From Rhodococcus sp. IEGM 1381 (GTDB taxonomy: Bacteria > Actinomycetota > Actinomycetes > Mycobacteriales > Mycobacteriaceae), in the NCBI RefSeq assembly GCF_030056795.1, contig NZ_JASHKQ010000006.1, positions 62,001-126,000 of the forward strand: 64,000 nucleotides of DNA, in the 5' to 3' direction. The notes beneath the pieces were generated by a model. The model worked only from the letters and a program-made list of their open reading frames with translations, had not been told where the DNA came from and did no database searches. The translations under genes and the position numbers were made by a program. Shown in pieces: positions 6,342 to 15,271 of the stretch (position 1 is the stretch's first letter; every line of letters begins with the position of its first letter).

Positions 6342-8894
6342 GTGACTGCTCTCGAATTGCCGCTCGAACTTCGCCGCGCACTCGTTGGAGTAGCTAGGAC
6401 TCCGCGTCTGCTCGTCGCGTCCGATTACGACGGCACCATGGCACCGATCGTTTCCGACCCGCAGAAGGCCTTCCCGCACCCCGAGTCGGTCAGCGCGATG
6501 CGCGGGCTCGCCTCACTGGCCGGCACCAACGCCGCTGTCATCTCCGGGCGCGCCCTTCGCGATCTTGCGATCCTCTCGCGTTTACCGTCCGAGGTACAGC
6601 TGGTGGGCAGCCACGGCAGCGAGTTCGACGCCGGGTTCGTCAACGCCATCGACGACGACGCCAAGAAACTCCTCATTGTCATCACCGGAGAACTGCAGGC
6701 CATCGCCGACGCCCATCCCGGCGTCAGCATCGAGACCAAGCCGGCCAGCGTCGCGCTGCACGTGCGCAACGCCGAGACTGCCGATGGCGACGAGGCGCTT
6801 GCCGCTGTGCGCTCCGGCGCGGCAGCACGCGACGGCGTTCAGGTCACCGAGGGCAAGTCCGTCATCGAGTTGGCCGTCATCGTCACCGACAAGGGTGTCG
6901 CCCTCGATATTCTTCGTCACCAGGAAGCAGCGACTGCCGCAGTCTTTTTCGGCGACGACGTCACCGACGAGAAGGCCTTCGGACACCTGCACGGCCCCGA
7001 TATCGGGGTCAAGATCGGGCCGGGCGACTCTCTCGCCGAGTTCCGTATCGACAGCACCGAACAGGTCGCGCTGGCCTTGGCGTTCCTGTTGGAGGAGCGT
7101 CGGCAGTGGTTGTCCGGAGCCGACGCGCCACGTATCGAACGTCTCACGATGTTGGCCAGCCCCAATGCGGTTGCCCTGCTCACCCCCGACGCCGATGTCA
7201 CGTGGCTGTGTCATCCCGAGCCGGATTCCGCGGCAGTGTTCGCGCACCTCCTCGGTGGCGATCAGGCCGGTCACTTCAGCGTCGGACCCACCCGCGCATC
7301 GCTGCCGCTCAGCCAGCAGTACGTGGACGGCACGATGACGGTGCAGACCAAATGGGCCAGCCTGCAGGTCACCGACTACCTGCCGCACGACATCGGCCAG
7401 GGCCAGACTGCGTTGACTCGCGTCATTACCGGTAGGGCGACTGCGGTGGTGACGTTCGCGCCGCGTCCGGAATTCGGAAAAGCTTGGGCATCACTGGAAC
7501 CCGATGCCGACGGCCTGCGCATTCTCGGCACGGCCGACCCGATGGTGCTGCGTAGCCCCGGCGTCACCTGGAACATCGTCTCCGACGGGTCGCAACAGAC
7601 CGCGCATGCAGAGGTCGATCCCTCGAACGGGCCGATCGTTCTCGAATTGCGGCTCGGTACAGACGATCTCAGCGAGCACCCCTGGGCCGAGGTCGAGCGT
7701 CGCCGCGCTGCCGAGGCCTACTGGAAGGACTGGGCCGACGGCCTGGACCTGCCTCCGCTCAAGCGCGATCTGATGAAGCGATCGGCACTGACTCTGCGCG
7801 GCCTGGTGCACGCCGAGTCCGGCTCGATCATGGCGGCGGCCACCACTTCACTGCCCGAAGATATTGGTGGAGTGCGTAACTGGGACTACCGCTACTGCTG
7901 GTTGCGCGACGCTGCACTGACCGCGACAGCACTGGTGGACGTCGGGTCCGTGGCCGAGGCCGAGAACTACCTGTCCTGGATCCACGGCGTACTCGAGTCG
8001 GTGTCCGGCCCCGAGCGTCTACACCCGCTGTACACGATCTGGGGTCTCGGACTTCCCGCGGAAGCCGTCATCGACGAGCTACCCGGGTACGCCGGATCGC
8101 GTCCGGTCCGCGTGGGAAACGCTGCCAACCAACAGGTTCAGCTGGACGTCTTCGGACCCATCGTCGAATTGGTGTCCGCCCTCGCGCACGCCCGCCGGGC
8201 CAAGGGCTCCGAGAACGGCCTGTCGGACGACGACTGGGAACTCGTCCGCGCCATGGTCGAAGCCGTCGAACGACGCTGGTTCGAGCCCGATCACGGCATC
8301 TGGGAGATCCGCGACAATCCCCGCCACCACGTCTACTCGAAAGTGATGGGGTGGATCACCGTCGACCGCGCCATCGGTCTGGCCGAAACATTCGGCCGCA
8401 CAGCCGAACCGAGCTGGGCACCCTTGCGCGAGACCATTCGCGAGGAAGTTCTCGCCAACGGCTGGAACGACGAGGTGCAGTCCTTCACCGCCGCCTACGA
8501 CGGCACCGACCTCGACGCCGCGACGCTGTACATCGGCCTGTCCGGACTGATCGACCCGGCAGACCCCCGCTTCGCCGCCACCGTCACCGCCACCGAAGCC
8601 GAACTGCGGAGCGGATCGACCGTTTACCGCTACCGTCACGACGACGGCCTCCCCGGTGGGGAAGGCGGATTCCACCTGTGCGCCGCCTGGCTCGTCGAGG
8701 CATACCTGTTGGTGGGACAGCGCGCCGAGGCCGAGGCCCTGTTCGCCCAACTCGTCAGTGCCGCAGGCCCCACCGGACTGCTCAGTGAGGAATACGACCC
8801 CATCGCCGAACGCTCACTCGGCAACCATCCGCAGGCCTACAGTCACCTGGGTCTGCTGCGTTGCGCGAGATTGCTCAGCGCTCAGCCGGCCTGA
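6342..8894 (+). CDS. Trehalose-phosphatase / GH15 glucanohydrolase fusion
   Basis: An 850-residue two-domain protein starting at GTG. Residues 1 to about 245 are a HAD-type trehalose-6-phosphate phosphatase with the nucleophile motif DYDGT at 28-32 and the acid motif FFGDDVTDEKAF. From about 260 onward is a glycoside hydrolase family 15 domain with GVRNWDYRYCWLRDAALTA and the later glucoamylase-like segments. The phosphatase makes trehalose; the GH15 domain may hydrolyse trehalose or an alpha-glucan, since mycobacterial GH15 trehalase is known. M. tuberculosis OtsB1 is also a fusion but carries a GH65-like domain. No otsA is in the window. Confidence 0.88.
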   Translation: MTALELPLELRRALVGVARTPRLLVASDYDGTMAPIVSDPQKAFPHPESVSAMRGLASLAGTNAAVISGRALRDLAILSRLPSEVQLVGSHGSEFDAGFVNAIDDDAKKLLIVITGELQAIADAHPGVSIETKPASVALHVRNAETADGDEALAAVRSGAAARDGVQVTEGKSVIELAVIVTDKGVALDILRHQEAATAAVFFGDDVTDEKAFGHLHGPDIGVKIGPGDSLAEFRIDSTEQVALALAFLLEERRQWLSGADAPRIERLTMLASPNAVALLTPDADVTWLCHPEPDSAAVFAHLLGGDQAGHFSVGPTRASLPLSQQYVDGTMTVQTKWASLQVTDYLPHDIGQGQTALTRVITGRATAVVTFAPRPEFGKAWASLEPDADGLRILGTADPMVLRSPGVTWNIVSDGSQQTAHAEVDPSNGPIVLELRLGTDDLSEHPWAEVERRRAAEAYWKDWADGLDLPPLKRDLMKRSALTLRGLVHAESGSIMAAATTSLPEDIGGVRNWDYRYCWLRDAALTATALVDVGSVAEAENYLSWIHGVLESVSGPERLHPLYTIWGLGLPAEAVIDELPGYAGSRPVRVGNAANQQVQLDVFGPIVELVSALAHARRAKGSENGLSDDDWELVRAMVEAVERRWFEPDHGIWEIRDNPRHHVYSKVMGWITVDRAIGLAETFGRTAEPSWAPLRETIREEVLANGWNDEVQSFTAAYDGTDLDAATLYIGLSGLIDPADPRFAATVTATEAELRSGSTVYRYRHDDGLPGGEGGFHLCAAWLVEAYLLVGQRAEAEALFAQLVSAAGPTGLLSEEYDPIAERSLGNHPQAYSHLGLLRCARLLSAQPA

Positions 8895-8937
8895 CCCCCG
8901 CCCGTCCACCGCCCGACCCGGTAGAGCCACCCCGGTC

Positions 8938-8995
8938 GGGATGAATGTGGCTTTGTTGCACTCTGCCCTGAGTGACTGGAATCCGCATTGATCCC
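8938..8995. terminator. 58-bp imperfect palindrome between convergent genes
   Basis: The outer arms GGGATGAATG and CATTGATCCC match at 9 of 10 positions, and the centre contains a CACTC/GAGTG hairpin. The element fills the gap between the converging GH15 fusion and LacI genes and could terminate both. There is no T-run, so it may instead be a dispersed intergenic repeat. Confidence 0.5.
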
Positions 8996-9026
8996 AAATG
9001 AGGGCGGGCGGACGGGCGACGGCAGC

Positions 9027-10133
9027 TCAGGCGATAGCGGGCGGTTGTTCCGGCGGAGGTCCTGCGGTTCGTCCACGGAAGAGTTCGGTCGGCAGGGTTT
9101 CGGCGGCGACGATGCCCGAGTGCGAGGACGAGAGCACCAGTTTCCCGGCTCGACGGCCTTTTTCCTCGGCGTCCTGGCGCACGGTGGTCAGGTTCTCCCG
9201 GATGGCGTCGGAGATGCCGTCGAATCCGGTCACCGAGAGTTGGCTCGGCACATCGATTCCGGAGACCCTCGCGAAGCTGAGTGCACCGAGCGCGATGACG
9301 TCGGTGGTGCAGAGCAGCGCAGTGGTTTCGCGATTGGCTTGCAGTGCTTGGGCCGCGGCGGAATGGCCGGAGCGAACGGTGTGGTCGAAGCGTTCGACGA
9401 CGGTGAGGGTGTCGGGGTCGAGTCCGGCGTCGATCATCGCGGCCTGCACTCCGGCGATCCGTTCGCGTTGGACGTGGAAGTGACTGTCCGCCAGCCGCCC
9501 CGGGGGTACGACGCCATCGCGGCGGTCGCGTCCCAGCCGCATGCACAGCACGGCAAGATGCTCGTGCCCGAGCGAGATGAGATGCGCGGCAAGCATCTTC
9601 ATGGCAACACGGTCGTCGATGGCGACAAGGGCCGCCTCGGGGATGTTGCGGGGCTGGTCGCACACCACGATCGGGAGGTGGCGTTCGCGCACTGCGGCCA
9701 GGTAGGGGTCGTCGTCGGCGACGGAGTAGACGACGAATCCGTCGACTCCAGCCTGTTGCACCACGGCAGCGGCCTGAACGTCGTCGCGTTCGGCACCAGC
9801 GGGAATCAACAGCAGACCTTGCCCTGCGGCCTCGCACGATTCCGCGAGGCCTGCGAGGAAGCTCATGGCGGCCGGGTCACGGAAGGAGTAGCTCAGAGCC
9901 TCGGTCAGGAGCAGCCCGATGGCTCCGGCCTTGCGGGTACGCAGTGATCGGGCGACCGGGTCGGGGCCAGCGTAGCCGCGCCGTTTGGCCGCCTGCAGTA
10001 CGCGTTCGCGCAGTTCGGGAGAGAGCTGATCCGGTCGGTTGTAGGCGTTCGAGACAGTGGTGCGCGATACCTTCAGCTCGGCAGCAATCGACGCCAACGT
10101 CGCTTGACGTCGCGGTTCGCTCGACCTGACCAT
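9027..10133 (-). CDS. LacI-family transcriptional regulator
   Basis: A 368-residue repressor. The LacI HTH is at about residues 11-35 (ATLASIAAELKVSRTTVSNAYN) and is followed by a hinge helix and a periplasmic-binding-protein-like sugar domain. The start at 10133 gives the usual family length; the longer frame from 10226 has no homology. It probably responds to a sugar, and the neighbouring trehalose/glucan gene is a plausible but unproven target. It is divergent from the metal ABC transporter across 142 bases. Confidence 0.87.
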   Translation of the reverse strand: MVRSSEPRRQATLASIAAELKVSRTTVSNAYNRPDQLSPELRERVLQAAKRRGYAGPDPVARSLRTRKAGAIGLLLTEALSYSFRDPAAMSFLAGLAESCEAAGQGLLLIPAGAERDDVQAAAVVQQAGVDGFVVYSVADDDPYLAAVRERHLPIVVCDQPRNIPEAALVAIDDRVAMKMLAAHLISLGHEHLAVLCMRLGRDRRDGVVPPGRLADSHFHVQRERIAGVQAAMIDAGLDPDTLTVVERFDHTVRSGHSAAAQALQANRETTALLCTTDVIALGALSFARVSGIDVPSQLSVTGFDGISDAIRENLTTVRQDAEEKGRRAGKLVLSSSHSGIVAAETLPTELFRGRTAGPPPEQPPAIA

Positions 10134-10224
10134 TACCGGGACGTTAGTCCCACAACGCACTCCGGAGAAATTCGAGGTCGCCTTCGTCCGATTCGATCGA
10201 GAGCCCCGACGAGCGCTAGAGTAC

Positions 10225-10244
10225 AACGGTAACGGTTTCCATTA
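10225..10244. promoter_or_regulatory. Zur-like operator upstream of the metal transporter
   Basis: The reverse complement TAATGGAAACCGTTACCGTT is an imperfect palindrome centred on AACcGTT. It resembles the mycobacterial Zur box (TAATGAAAATCATTTTCA type) at most conserved positions. It lies 32 bases before the znuA start. Zinc-responsive repression is the natural reading; a LacI operator is the alternative. Confidence 0.45.
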
Positions 10245-10275
10245 GCGTCAAGCATTGCCCATCAGGAGTACATCG

Positions 10276-11286
10276 ATGTCGTCCATCCATCGCGCGTCCC
10301 GGACCAAGCTCATGGCTGCACTGGGCCTGAGCTGCGCCGCAGCCCTCACATTGAGCGCATGCAGCTCCAGCGATCCCGCGAGCACCGAGTCCGCCCCCGC
10401 CACCCCCGTCGACGGGCCGATCACGATCGTCGCGTCCACCAACGTCTGGGGAAGCGTCGCCGAGGCGGTTGCCGGTGACCTCGCGACAGTGACGTCGATC
10501 ATCTCCGATCCCTCAGCGGACCCGCATTCCTACGAGGCGAGCCCGGCCGACGCTGCCTCCGTCTCCGAGGCATCGCTCGTCGTCTACAACGGCGGTGGCT
10601 ACGACCAGTTCATCGAGGACATCCTCGGCTCCGAGGCCAAGGATGTGCCGTCGGTCGACGCCTTCACCCTGCTCGACGAAAGCCACGATCACGACTCCGA
10701 GCCCACCTCCGATGCGGCGACCGAGCCCGCGACGGAGGACGGCCACTCGCACGGCGAGGTCAACGAACACGTCTGGTACAACGCCGAGGTGGCAGCGCAC
10801 GCCGCCGAGGAGATCGCCGACAAGCTCGGTCAGCTCGACCCCGACAACGCCGCGCAGTACACCGCCAACGCCGAGACATTTCACGAGCAGGTCCACGCCA
10901 TCACCGACGTGACCTCGAAGATCGCGGCCGATTTCCCGAACGCGCCGGTGGCACAGACCGAGCCGATCGCGCACTACCTCATCGAGGAGTCCGAGCTCGA
11001 CGATCGCACCCCCGAGGACTTCAAGGACGCCATCGAGGAAGGCAACGATCCGTCGCCCGCCTCCATCGCCGCGACGCGAGATCTGTTCACGTCCAAGTCC
11101 GTTCGCGCGTTGGTCTACAACATCCAGACCGAGGACGCCGCCACCCAGGACATTCGCTCCACCAGCGAGGCCGCGGGCATCCCCGTCGTCGAGGTCACCG
11201 AAACGCTGCCCGCTGGCATGACGTACATCGAGTGGCAGACCAAGGCTGCGACGGATCTGCAGGCCGCCCTCACCACCGCCTCCTGA
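10276..11286 (+). CDS. Zinc/manganese ABC transporter, substrate-binding lipoprotein
   Basis: A 336-residue lipoprotein with a signal peptide and lipobox LSAC (Cys29). It is a ZnuA/TroA-type metal-binding protein, with ligands expected in DPHSYE, NEHVWYN and the following lobe. Between them lies a His/Asp-rich loop (about residues 135-165, with HDHD and HSHGE) characteristic of zinc-specific members. The start at 10276 is set by AGGAG at 10264-10268. It heads an operon with the ATPase and permease and sits behind a Zur-like box. Confidence 0.88.
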   Translation: MSSIHRASRTKLMAALGLSCAAALTLSACSSSDPASTESAPATPVDGPITIVASTNVWGSVAEAVAGDLATVTSIISDPSADPHSYEASPADAASVSEASLVVYNGGGYDQFIEDILGSEAKDVPSVDAFTLLDESHDHDSEPTSDAATEPATEDGHSHGEVNEHVWYNAEVAAHAAEEIADKLGQLDPDNAAQYTANAETFHEQVHAITDVTSKIAADFPNAPVAQTEPIAHYLIEESELDDRTPEDFKDAIEEGNDPSPASIAATRDLFTSKSVRALVYNIQTEDAATQDIRSTSEAAGIPVVEVTETLPAGMTYIEWQTKAATDLQAALTTAS

Positions 11287-11317
11287 CCCGAACCGGCGTG
11301 ATGGAAAGCTGTAGTAC

Positions 11318-12151
11318 ATGCCTGCTGTAGAACTGCGCGATGCCGGACTGGCGTTCGGCGAGCGCACGCTGTGGCAGAACCTGGACCTGACGGTCGAAAA
11401 GGGCGAATTCGTCGCCGTTCTCGGCCCCAACGGGTCGGGTAAGACCTCGCTGCTCAAGGTGTTGCTCGGCCAGAATCAGCTCACGTCCGGCACGGCCGCG
11501 ATCGACGGTGATCCCGTCCATCGCGGCCAGTCGGGAGTCGGCTACGTCCCCCAGCAACGCAACATCGACGACGATCTGCCGCTGCGCGGACGCGATCTCG
11601 TCGGCCTGGGCTGGGACGGCCACAAATGGGGCATGGGATTGCGCGGCATGCGGCAGCGCAAGGAAACGGTGCAGCGAGCGATCGATCAGGTCGACGCCAA
11701 CTCCTTCGCGGGTGCCCCCGTCGGCTCGATGTCCGGCGGTGAGCAGCAGCGACTGCGCATTGCCCAGGCACTCGTCGGGGACCCCTCGGTCCTGCTGTGC
11801 GACGAGCCTCTGCTCAGCCTCGACCTCGCCAACCAATCACTGGTCTCAGGCCTCATCGATCGCCGACGGCGTGAGCACGAGACAGCCGTTCTGTTCGTCA
11901 CTCACGAGATCAACCCGATCCTCCCGCTCGTCGACCGCATCGTCTACATCGTCGACGGCCGGTTCCGCATCGGAACTCCCGAGCAGGTCATGACCACCGA
12001 GGTGTTGTCGGAGCTTTACGGCACCGAGGTCGAGGTGCTGAAGGTCCGCGGCCGACTCGTAGTCGTCGGCACCGGCGACTCCATCGATGCGCTCGGCTCG
12101 GCAGGCGCTCACCACCCACCTGTGCCGCACGACAGAGAAGACAAGGCATGA
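11318..12151 (+). CDS. Metal ABC transporter, ATP-binding protein
   Basis: A 277-residue ABC ATPase that powers metal uptake through the adjacent permease. Walker A is GPNGSGKTS near residue 36, the Q-loop is in YVPQQRN, the signature is MSGGEQQR, Walker B is VLLCDEP and the switch histidine is in FVTHE. The C-terminal tail after about residue 225 is longer than the family core. It starts 31 bases after the binding protein and overlaps the permease start by four bases. Confidence 0.9.
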   Translation: MPAVELRDAGLAFGERTLWQNLDLTVEKGEFVAVLGPNGSGKTSLLKVLLGQNQLTSGTAAIDGDPVHRGQSGVGYVPQQRNIDDDLPLRGRDLVGLGWDGHKWGMGLRGMRQRKETVQRAIDQVDANSFAGAPVGSMSGGEQQRLRIAQALVGDPSVLLCDEPLLSLDLANQSLVSGLIDRRRREHETAVLFVTHEINPILPLVDRIVYIVDGRFRIGTPEQVMTTEVLSELYGTEVEVLKVRGRLVVVGTGDSIDALGSAGAHHPPVPHDREDKA

Positions 12152-13026
12152 ACGAGAAGGTTCTCGACGCATTCTCGAAGATGCTCGACTTCGACACCAC
12201 CGCCAACCTGCTGACCTATGACTTCGTGCAGCAGGCGCTGATCGCGGCCGCGATTCTCGGGCTGCTCGCGGGCGCTCTCGGGCCGTTGATCGTCAGCCGT
12301 CAGTGGGCTTTCGCGGTGCACGGATCCAGTGAACTCTCGCTCACCGGTGCATCCGCTGCCCTGCTCGTCGGCATCACCGTCGGTCTCGGTGCCATCGTCG
12401 GTTCCGTCGTCGCGGCGGTGATGTTCGCGCTGCTCGGCAACAAAGCCCGCGACCGCGACTCGGTCATCGGCGTCATCATGTCGTTCGGGCTCGGCCTGTC
12501 GGTGCTGTTCATCTGGCTCTACCCGGGCCGAACCGGCACCAGCTTCTCGCTGCTCATCGGCCAGATCGTCGGCGTCGGGCAGAGCGGAATACAGCTGCTG
12601 CTGGTGTGCGCTGTGTTGGTGTTGATCGTGCTCGCGGTGGTCTACCGGCCGCTGCTGTTCGCCAGTACCGATCCCGAGGTGGCACTGGCCCGCGGCGTCC
12701 CCGTCCGTGCACTCTCGGTCGTGTTCGCCGTTCTCGTCGGCGTGGCATGTGCACTGGGCGTTCAGATCGTCGGTGCCCTGCTGGTGCTCTCGCTGCTCAT
12801 CACTCCCGCCGCGGCTGCCGCGCGGGTCACGGCCAGTCCGCTCAAGGCAACGCTGCTGTCCATCCTGTTCGCCGAGATCGCCGCTGTCGGTGGCATCTTG
12901 CTCTCCCTCGCTCCCGGACTTCCCGTCTCGACGTTCGTCACGACCATCTCGTTCGTCATCTACCTCCTCTGCCGCGCTGTGGGGGCGACGCGCAAGGCCA
13001 ATTCCGGACGGCTCGTCGCCGCCTAG
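12148..13026 (+). CDS. Metal ABC transporter, permease
   Basis: A 292-residue ZnuB/TroCD-type integral membrane protein with about eight hydrophobic helices, beginning with the segment [19 protein letters not shown]. The family motif around [12 protein letters not shown] and the conserved [14 protein letters not shown] segment are present. It is coupled to the ATPase gene by an ATGA overlap. The stop is only one base from the next start (pxpA), which suggests one long transcript with the 5-oxoprolinase genes. Confidence 0.9.
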   Translation: MNEKVLDAFSKMLDFDTTANLLTYDFVQQALIAAAILGLLAGALGPLIVSRQWAFAVHGSSELSLTGASAALLVGITVGLGAIVGSVVAAVMFALLGNKARDRDSVIGVIMSFGLGLSVLFIWLYPGRTGTSFSLLIGQIVGVGQSGIQLLLVCAVLVLIVLAVVYRPLLFASTDPEVALARGVPVRALSVVFAVLVGVACALGVQIVGALLVLSLLITPAAAAARVTASPLKATLLSILFAEIAAVGGILLSLAPGLPVSTFVTTISFVIYLLCRAVGATRKANSGRLVAA

Positions 13027-13027
13027 A

Positions 13028-13795
13028 ATGTCGAGGGTGACGGCCATCGATCTCAACGCCGATCTAGGCGAAAGTTACGGCGCGTGGACTCTCGGCGACG
13101 ACGACGCCATGCTCGCCGTGGTCTCGCGCGCCAACGTCGCGTGCGGCTTTCACGCCGGTGATCCCACCACCCTTTTGCGTACGTGCCGTTCGGCAGCTCG
13201 AGCAGCCGTGCGGATCGGAGCGCAGGTGGGCTACCACGACCTCGCCGGGTTCGGCCGACGCTTTCTCGACGTCTCCCCCGCCGACCTCACCGCCGACGTG
13301 ATCTACCAGATGGGCGCACTCGATGCGCTCGCCCAGGTAGCCGGATCGGCGATCGCCTACGTGAAACCGCATGGGGCGCTGTACAACGCGATCGTGCACC
13401 ACCGCGAGCAGGCCCGGGCCGTGGTCGACGCCGTCACCTCGTACGACGCGACCCTGCCGGTGCTCGGGCTCCCCGGTTCGGTTTTCCTCGAGGAGGCCGA
13501 ACGAGCCGGACTACGCACCGTCGCAGAGGCTTTCGCAGACCGCGCCTACACCCCGCAGGGAACGCTGGTCTCGCGCTCGGAACCCGGTGCCGTGCTGTCG
13601 GATCCCCATGCGGTGGCACAGCGAGTGCTGACCATGGTCACCGACGGCACCGTCGTGGCCGTGGACGGCTCGCGCATCGACGTTCGGGCCGACTCGATTT
13701 GCTTGCACGGCGACTTCCCCGGCGCAGCCGCAATGGCCAACGCTGTCTCGGAGTTGCTGCGCGCCAACCACATCGACGTCACTGCCTTCGTCTGA
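13028..13795 (+). CDS. pxpA: 5-oxoprolinase subunit A (LamB/YcsF family)
   Basis: A 255-residue LamB/YcsF protein with the family opening [12 protein letters not shown] and the later VACGFHAGD and VKPHGALYN. PxpA acts with PxpB and PxpC in ATP-dependent hydrolysis of 5-oxoproline (pyroglutamate), an unavoidable damage product, to glutamate. ATG 13028 is used; a GTG at 13037 is an alternative. It overlaps pxpB by one base (TGATG). Confidence 0.92.
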   Translation: MSRVTAIDLNADLGESYGAWTLGDDDAMLAVVSRANVACGFHAGDPTTLLRTCRSAARAAVRIGAQVGYHDLAGFGRRFLDVSPADLTADVIYQMGALDALAQVAGSAIAYVKPHGALYNAIVHHREQARAVVDAVTSYDATLPVLGLPGSVFLEEAERAGLRTVAEAFADRAYTPQGTLVSRSEPGAVLSDPHAVAQRVLTMVTDGTVVAVDGSRIDVRADSICLHGDFPGAAAMANAVSELLRANHIDVTAFV

Positions 13796-14397
13796 TGCGC
13801 ATCCTACCGGCCGGCGAAAATGCAACACTCGTCGAATTCGACGGGCTGGACGAGACGATGGCGTACTACCGTGCGCTGGCTCTGGCCCCACCGGCTGCCG
13901 TTGTCGACCTCGTTCCCGCCGCGCGCACCGTGCTGGTGATGTTCGACGGGGCACGGCAGCCGATTCTCGACTGGATCTGGGCAGTGACACCCTCCGTCTC
14001 GACGGATGAAGACCGGTACGACACCGTGACCATCTCGGTGATCTACGACGGGGAAGACCTCGACGAGGTGGCCAGTCTGACCGGCCTGACCACCACGGAA
14101 GTCGTTGCGGCTCATCTCGATCAGACGTGGACTGTCGCCTTCGGCGGTTTCGCCCCCGGTTTCGGCTACCTCGTCGGCACCGACACCCGACTGCACGTCC
14201 CGCGGCGTACGTCGCCGCGCACCAGCGTCTCGTCCGGTTCGGTGGGACTGGCGGGCGAGTTCTCGGGCATCTACCCACGATCCTCCCCAGGCGGTTGGCA
14301 GCTCATCGGGCGCACGGACGCACAATTGTGGAACCTCGACCACGATCCACCCCCACTGCTGCGCCCCGGCACCACCGTCCGATTCGAGCGGGCATGA
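13795..14397 (+). CDS. pxpB: 5-oxoprolinase subunit B (allophanate hydrolase subunit 1 family)
   Basis: A 200-residue protein of the KipI/allophanate hydrolase subunit 1 family. It shows the conserved FGGFAPGFGYL, the VPRRTSPRTSV segment and GEFSGIYPRSSPGGW. It forms the PxpBC part of the 5-oxoprolinase complex. The order pxpA-pxpB-pxpC with 1- and 4-base overlaps is the standard one and makes the assignment firm. Confidence 0.9.
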   Translation: MRILPAGENATLVEFDGLDETMAYYRALALAPPAAVVDLVPAARTVLVMFDGARQPILDWIWAVTPSVSTDEDRYDTVTISVIYDGEDLDEVASLTGLTTTEVVAAHLDQTWTVAFGGFAPGFGYLVGTDTRLHVPRRTSPRTSVSSGSVGLAGEFSGIYPRSSPGGWQLIGRTDAQLWNLDHDPPPLLRPGTTVRFERA

Positions 14398-15248
14398 GAG
14401 CCCTGACCGTGCTGCAGACGGGGCCGCTGTGCACGGTGCAGGATCGCGGCCGCCCGGGGCACCCGTCGATCGGAGTCGGCCGCTCCGGTGCCGCAGACCT
14501 CCTCTCGCACGATGCCGCAAACCGCCTGGTGGGCAACAACTCCGACGCTGCCACATTGGAAGTGACCTTCGGTGGACTCGAGCTACGCGCCGGGTTCGAC
14601 GGTCTCGTCGCAGTCACCGGTGCGCACGCGACCTGCCGGATCGACGGCACGGAGCAGGGACTGAATTCGACACTGGTGATGCGAGCCGGGCAGGAACTGG
14701 AACTATCCGCGCCGACATGGGGTCTGCGCAGCTACCTCGCCGTACGGGGCGGGATCGACGTTCCGGAAGTCCTCGGCAGTCGCTCGACAGACACGATGTC
14801 GGGGATCGGCCCGGCCGCTCTCTCCCCCGGCACCGTCCTGCCTGTCGGCAACGGCAAGGCATGCTGGCCCGCTGCAGATTTCGCACCAGCGCCAGCACAA
14901 CCCGACGCACTGTGTGTCAGCTTCGGGCCACGCGAGCACTGGTTCAGCGAGCATGCTCGATCCATTTTGCTGGAGCAGCCGTGGACAGTCACGCAGGATT
15001 CGGATCGCGTCGGAATCAGGCTGGACGGTGCCGAACCCTTGGGCCGCGCAATCGACGACGAATTGTCCAGCGAGGGAATGGTTCTCGGTTCGTTGCAGGT
15101 TCCACCGTCCGGACAGCCGGTGCTGTTTCTCGCCGACCACCCCGTGACCGGCGGCTATCCAGTGATCGCCGTCGTCACCGCGGCAGATGTGTCCGCCGCG
15201 GCGCGGCTGACCCCAGGAACGCAGATACAGTTCCGCGCTCTCGGTTGA
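14394..15248 (+). CDS. pxpC: 5-oxoprolinase subunit C (biotin-dependent carboxylase-like)
   Basis: A 284-residue protein of the KipA/allophanate hydrolase subunit 2 family. It opens with LTVLQTGPLCTVQDRGRPG, the recognisable family start, and ends in the conserved HPVTGGYPVIAVV region. It partners PxpB. It is the last gene of the run that begins with the metal transporter and converges on rlmB with a 23-base gap. Confidence 0.9.
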   Translation: MRALTVLQTGPLCTVQDRGRPGHPSIGVGRSGAADLLSHDAANRLVGNNSDAATLEVTFGGLELRAGFDGLVAVTGAHATCRIDGTEQGLNSTLVMRAGQELELSAPTWGLRSYLAVRGGIDVPEVLGSRSTDTMSGIGPAALSPGTVLPVGNGKACWPAADFAPAPAQPDALCVSFGPREHWFSEHARSILLEQPWTVTQDSDRVGIRLDGAEPLGRAIDDELSSEGMVLGSLQVPPSGQPVLFLADHPVTGGYPVIAVVTAADVSAAARLTPGTQIQFRALG

Positions 15249-15271
15249 TCCCGGCCGCACACAACTGCGCT

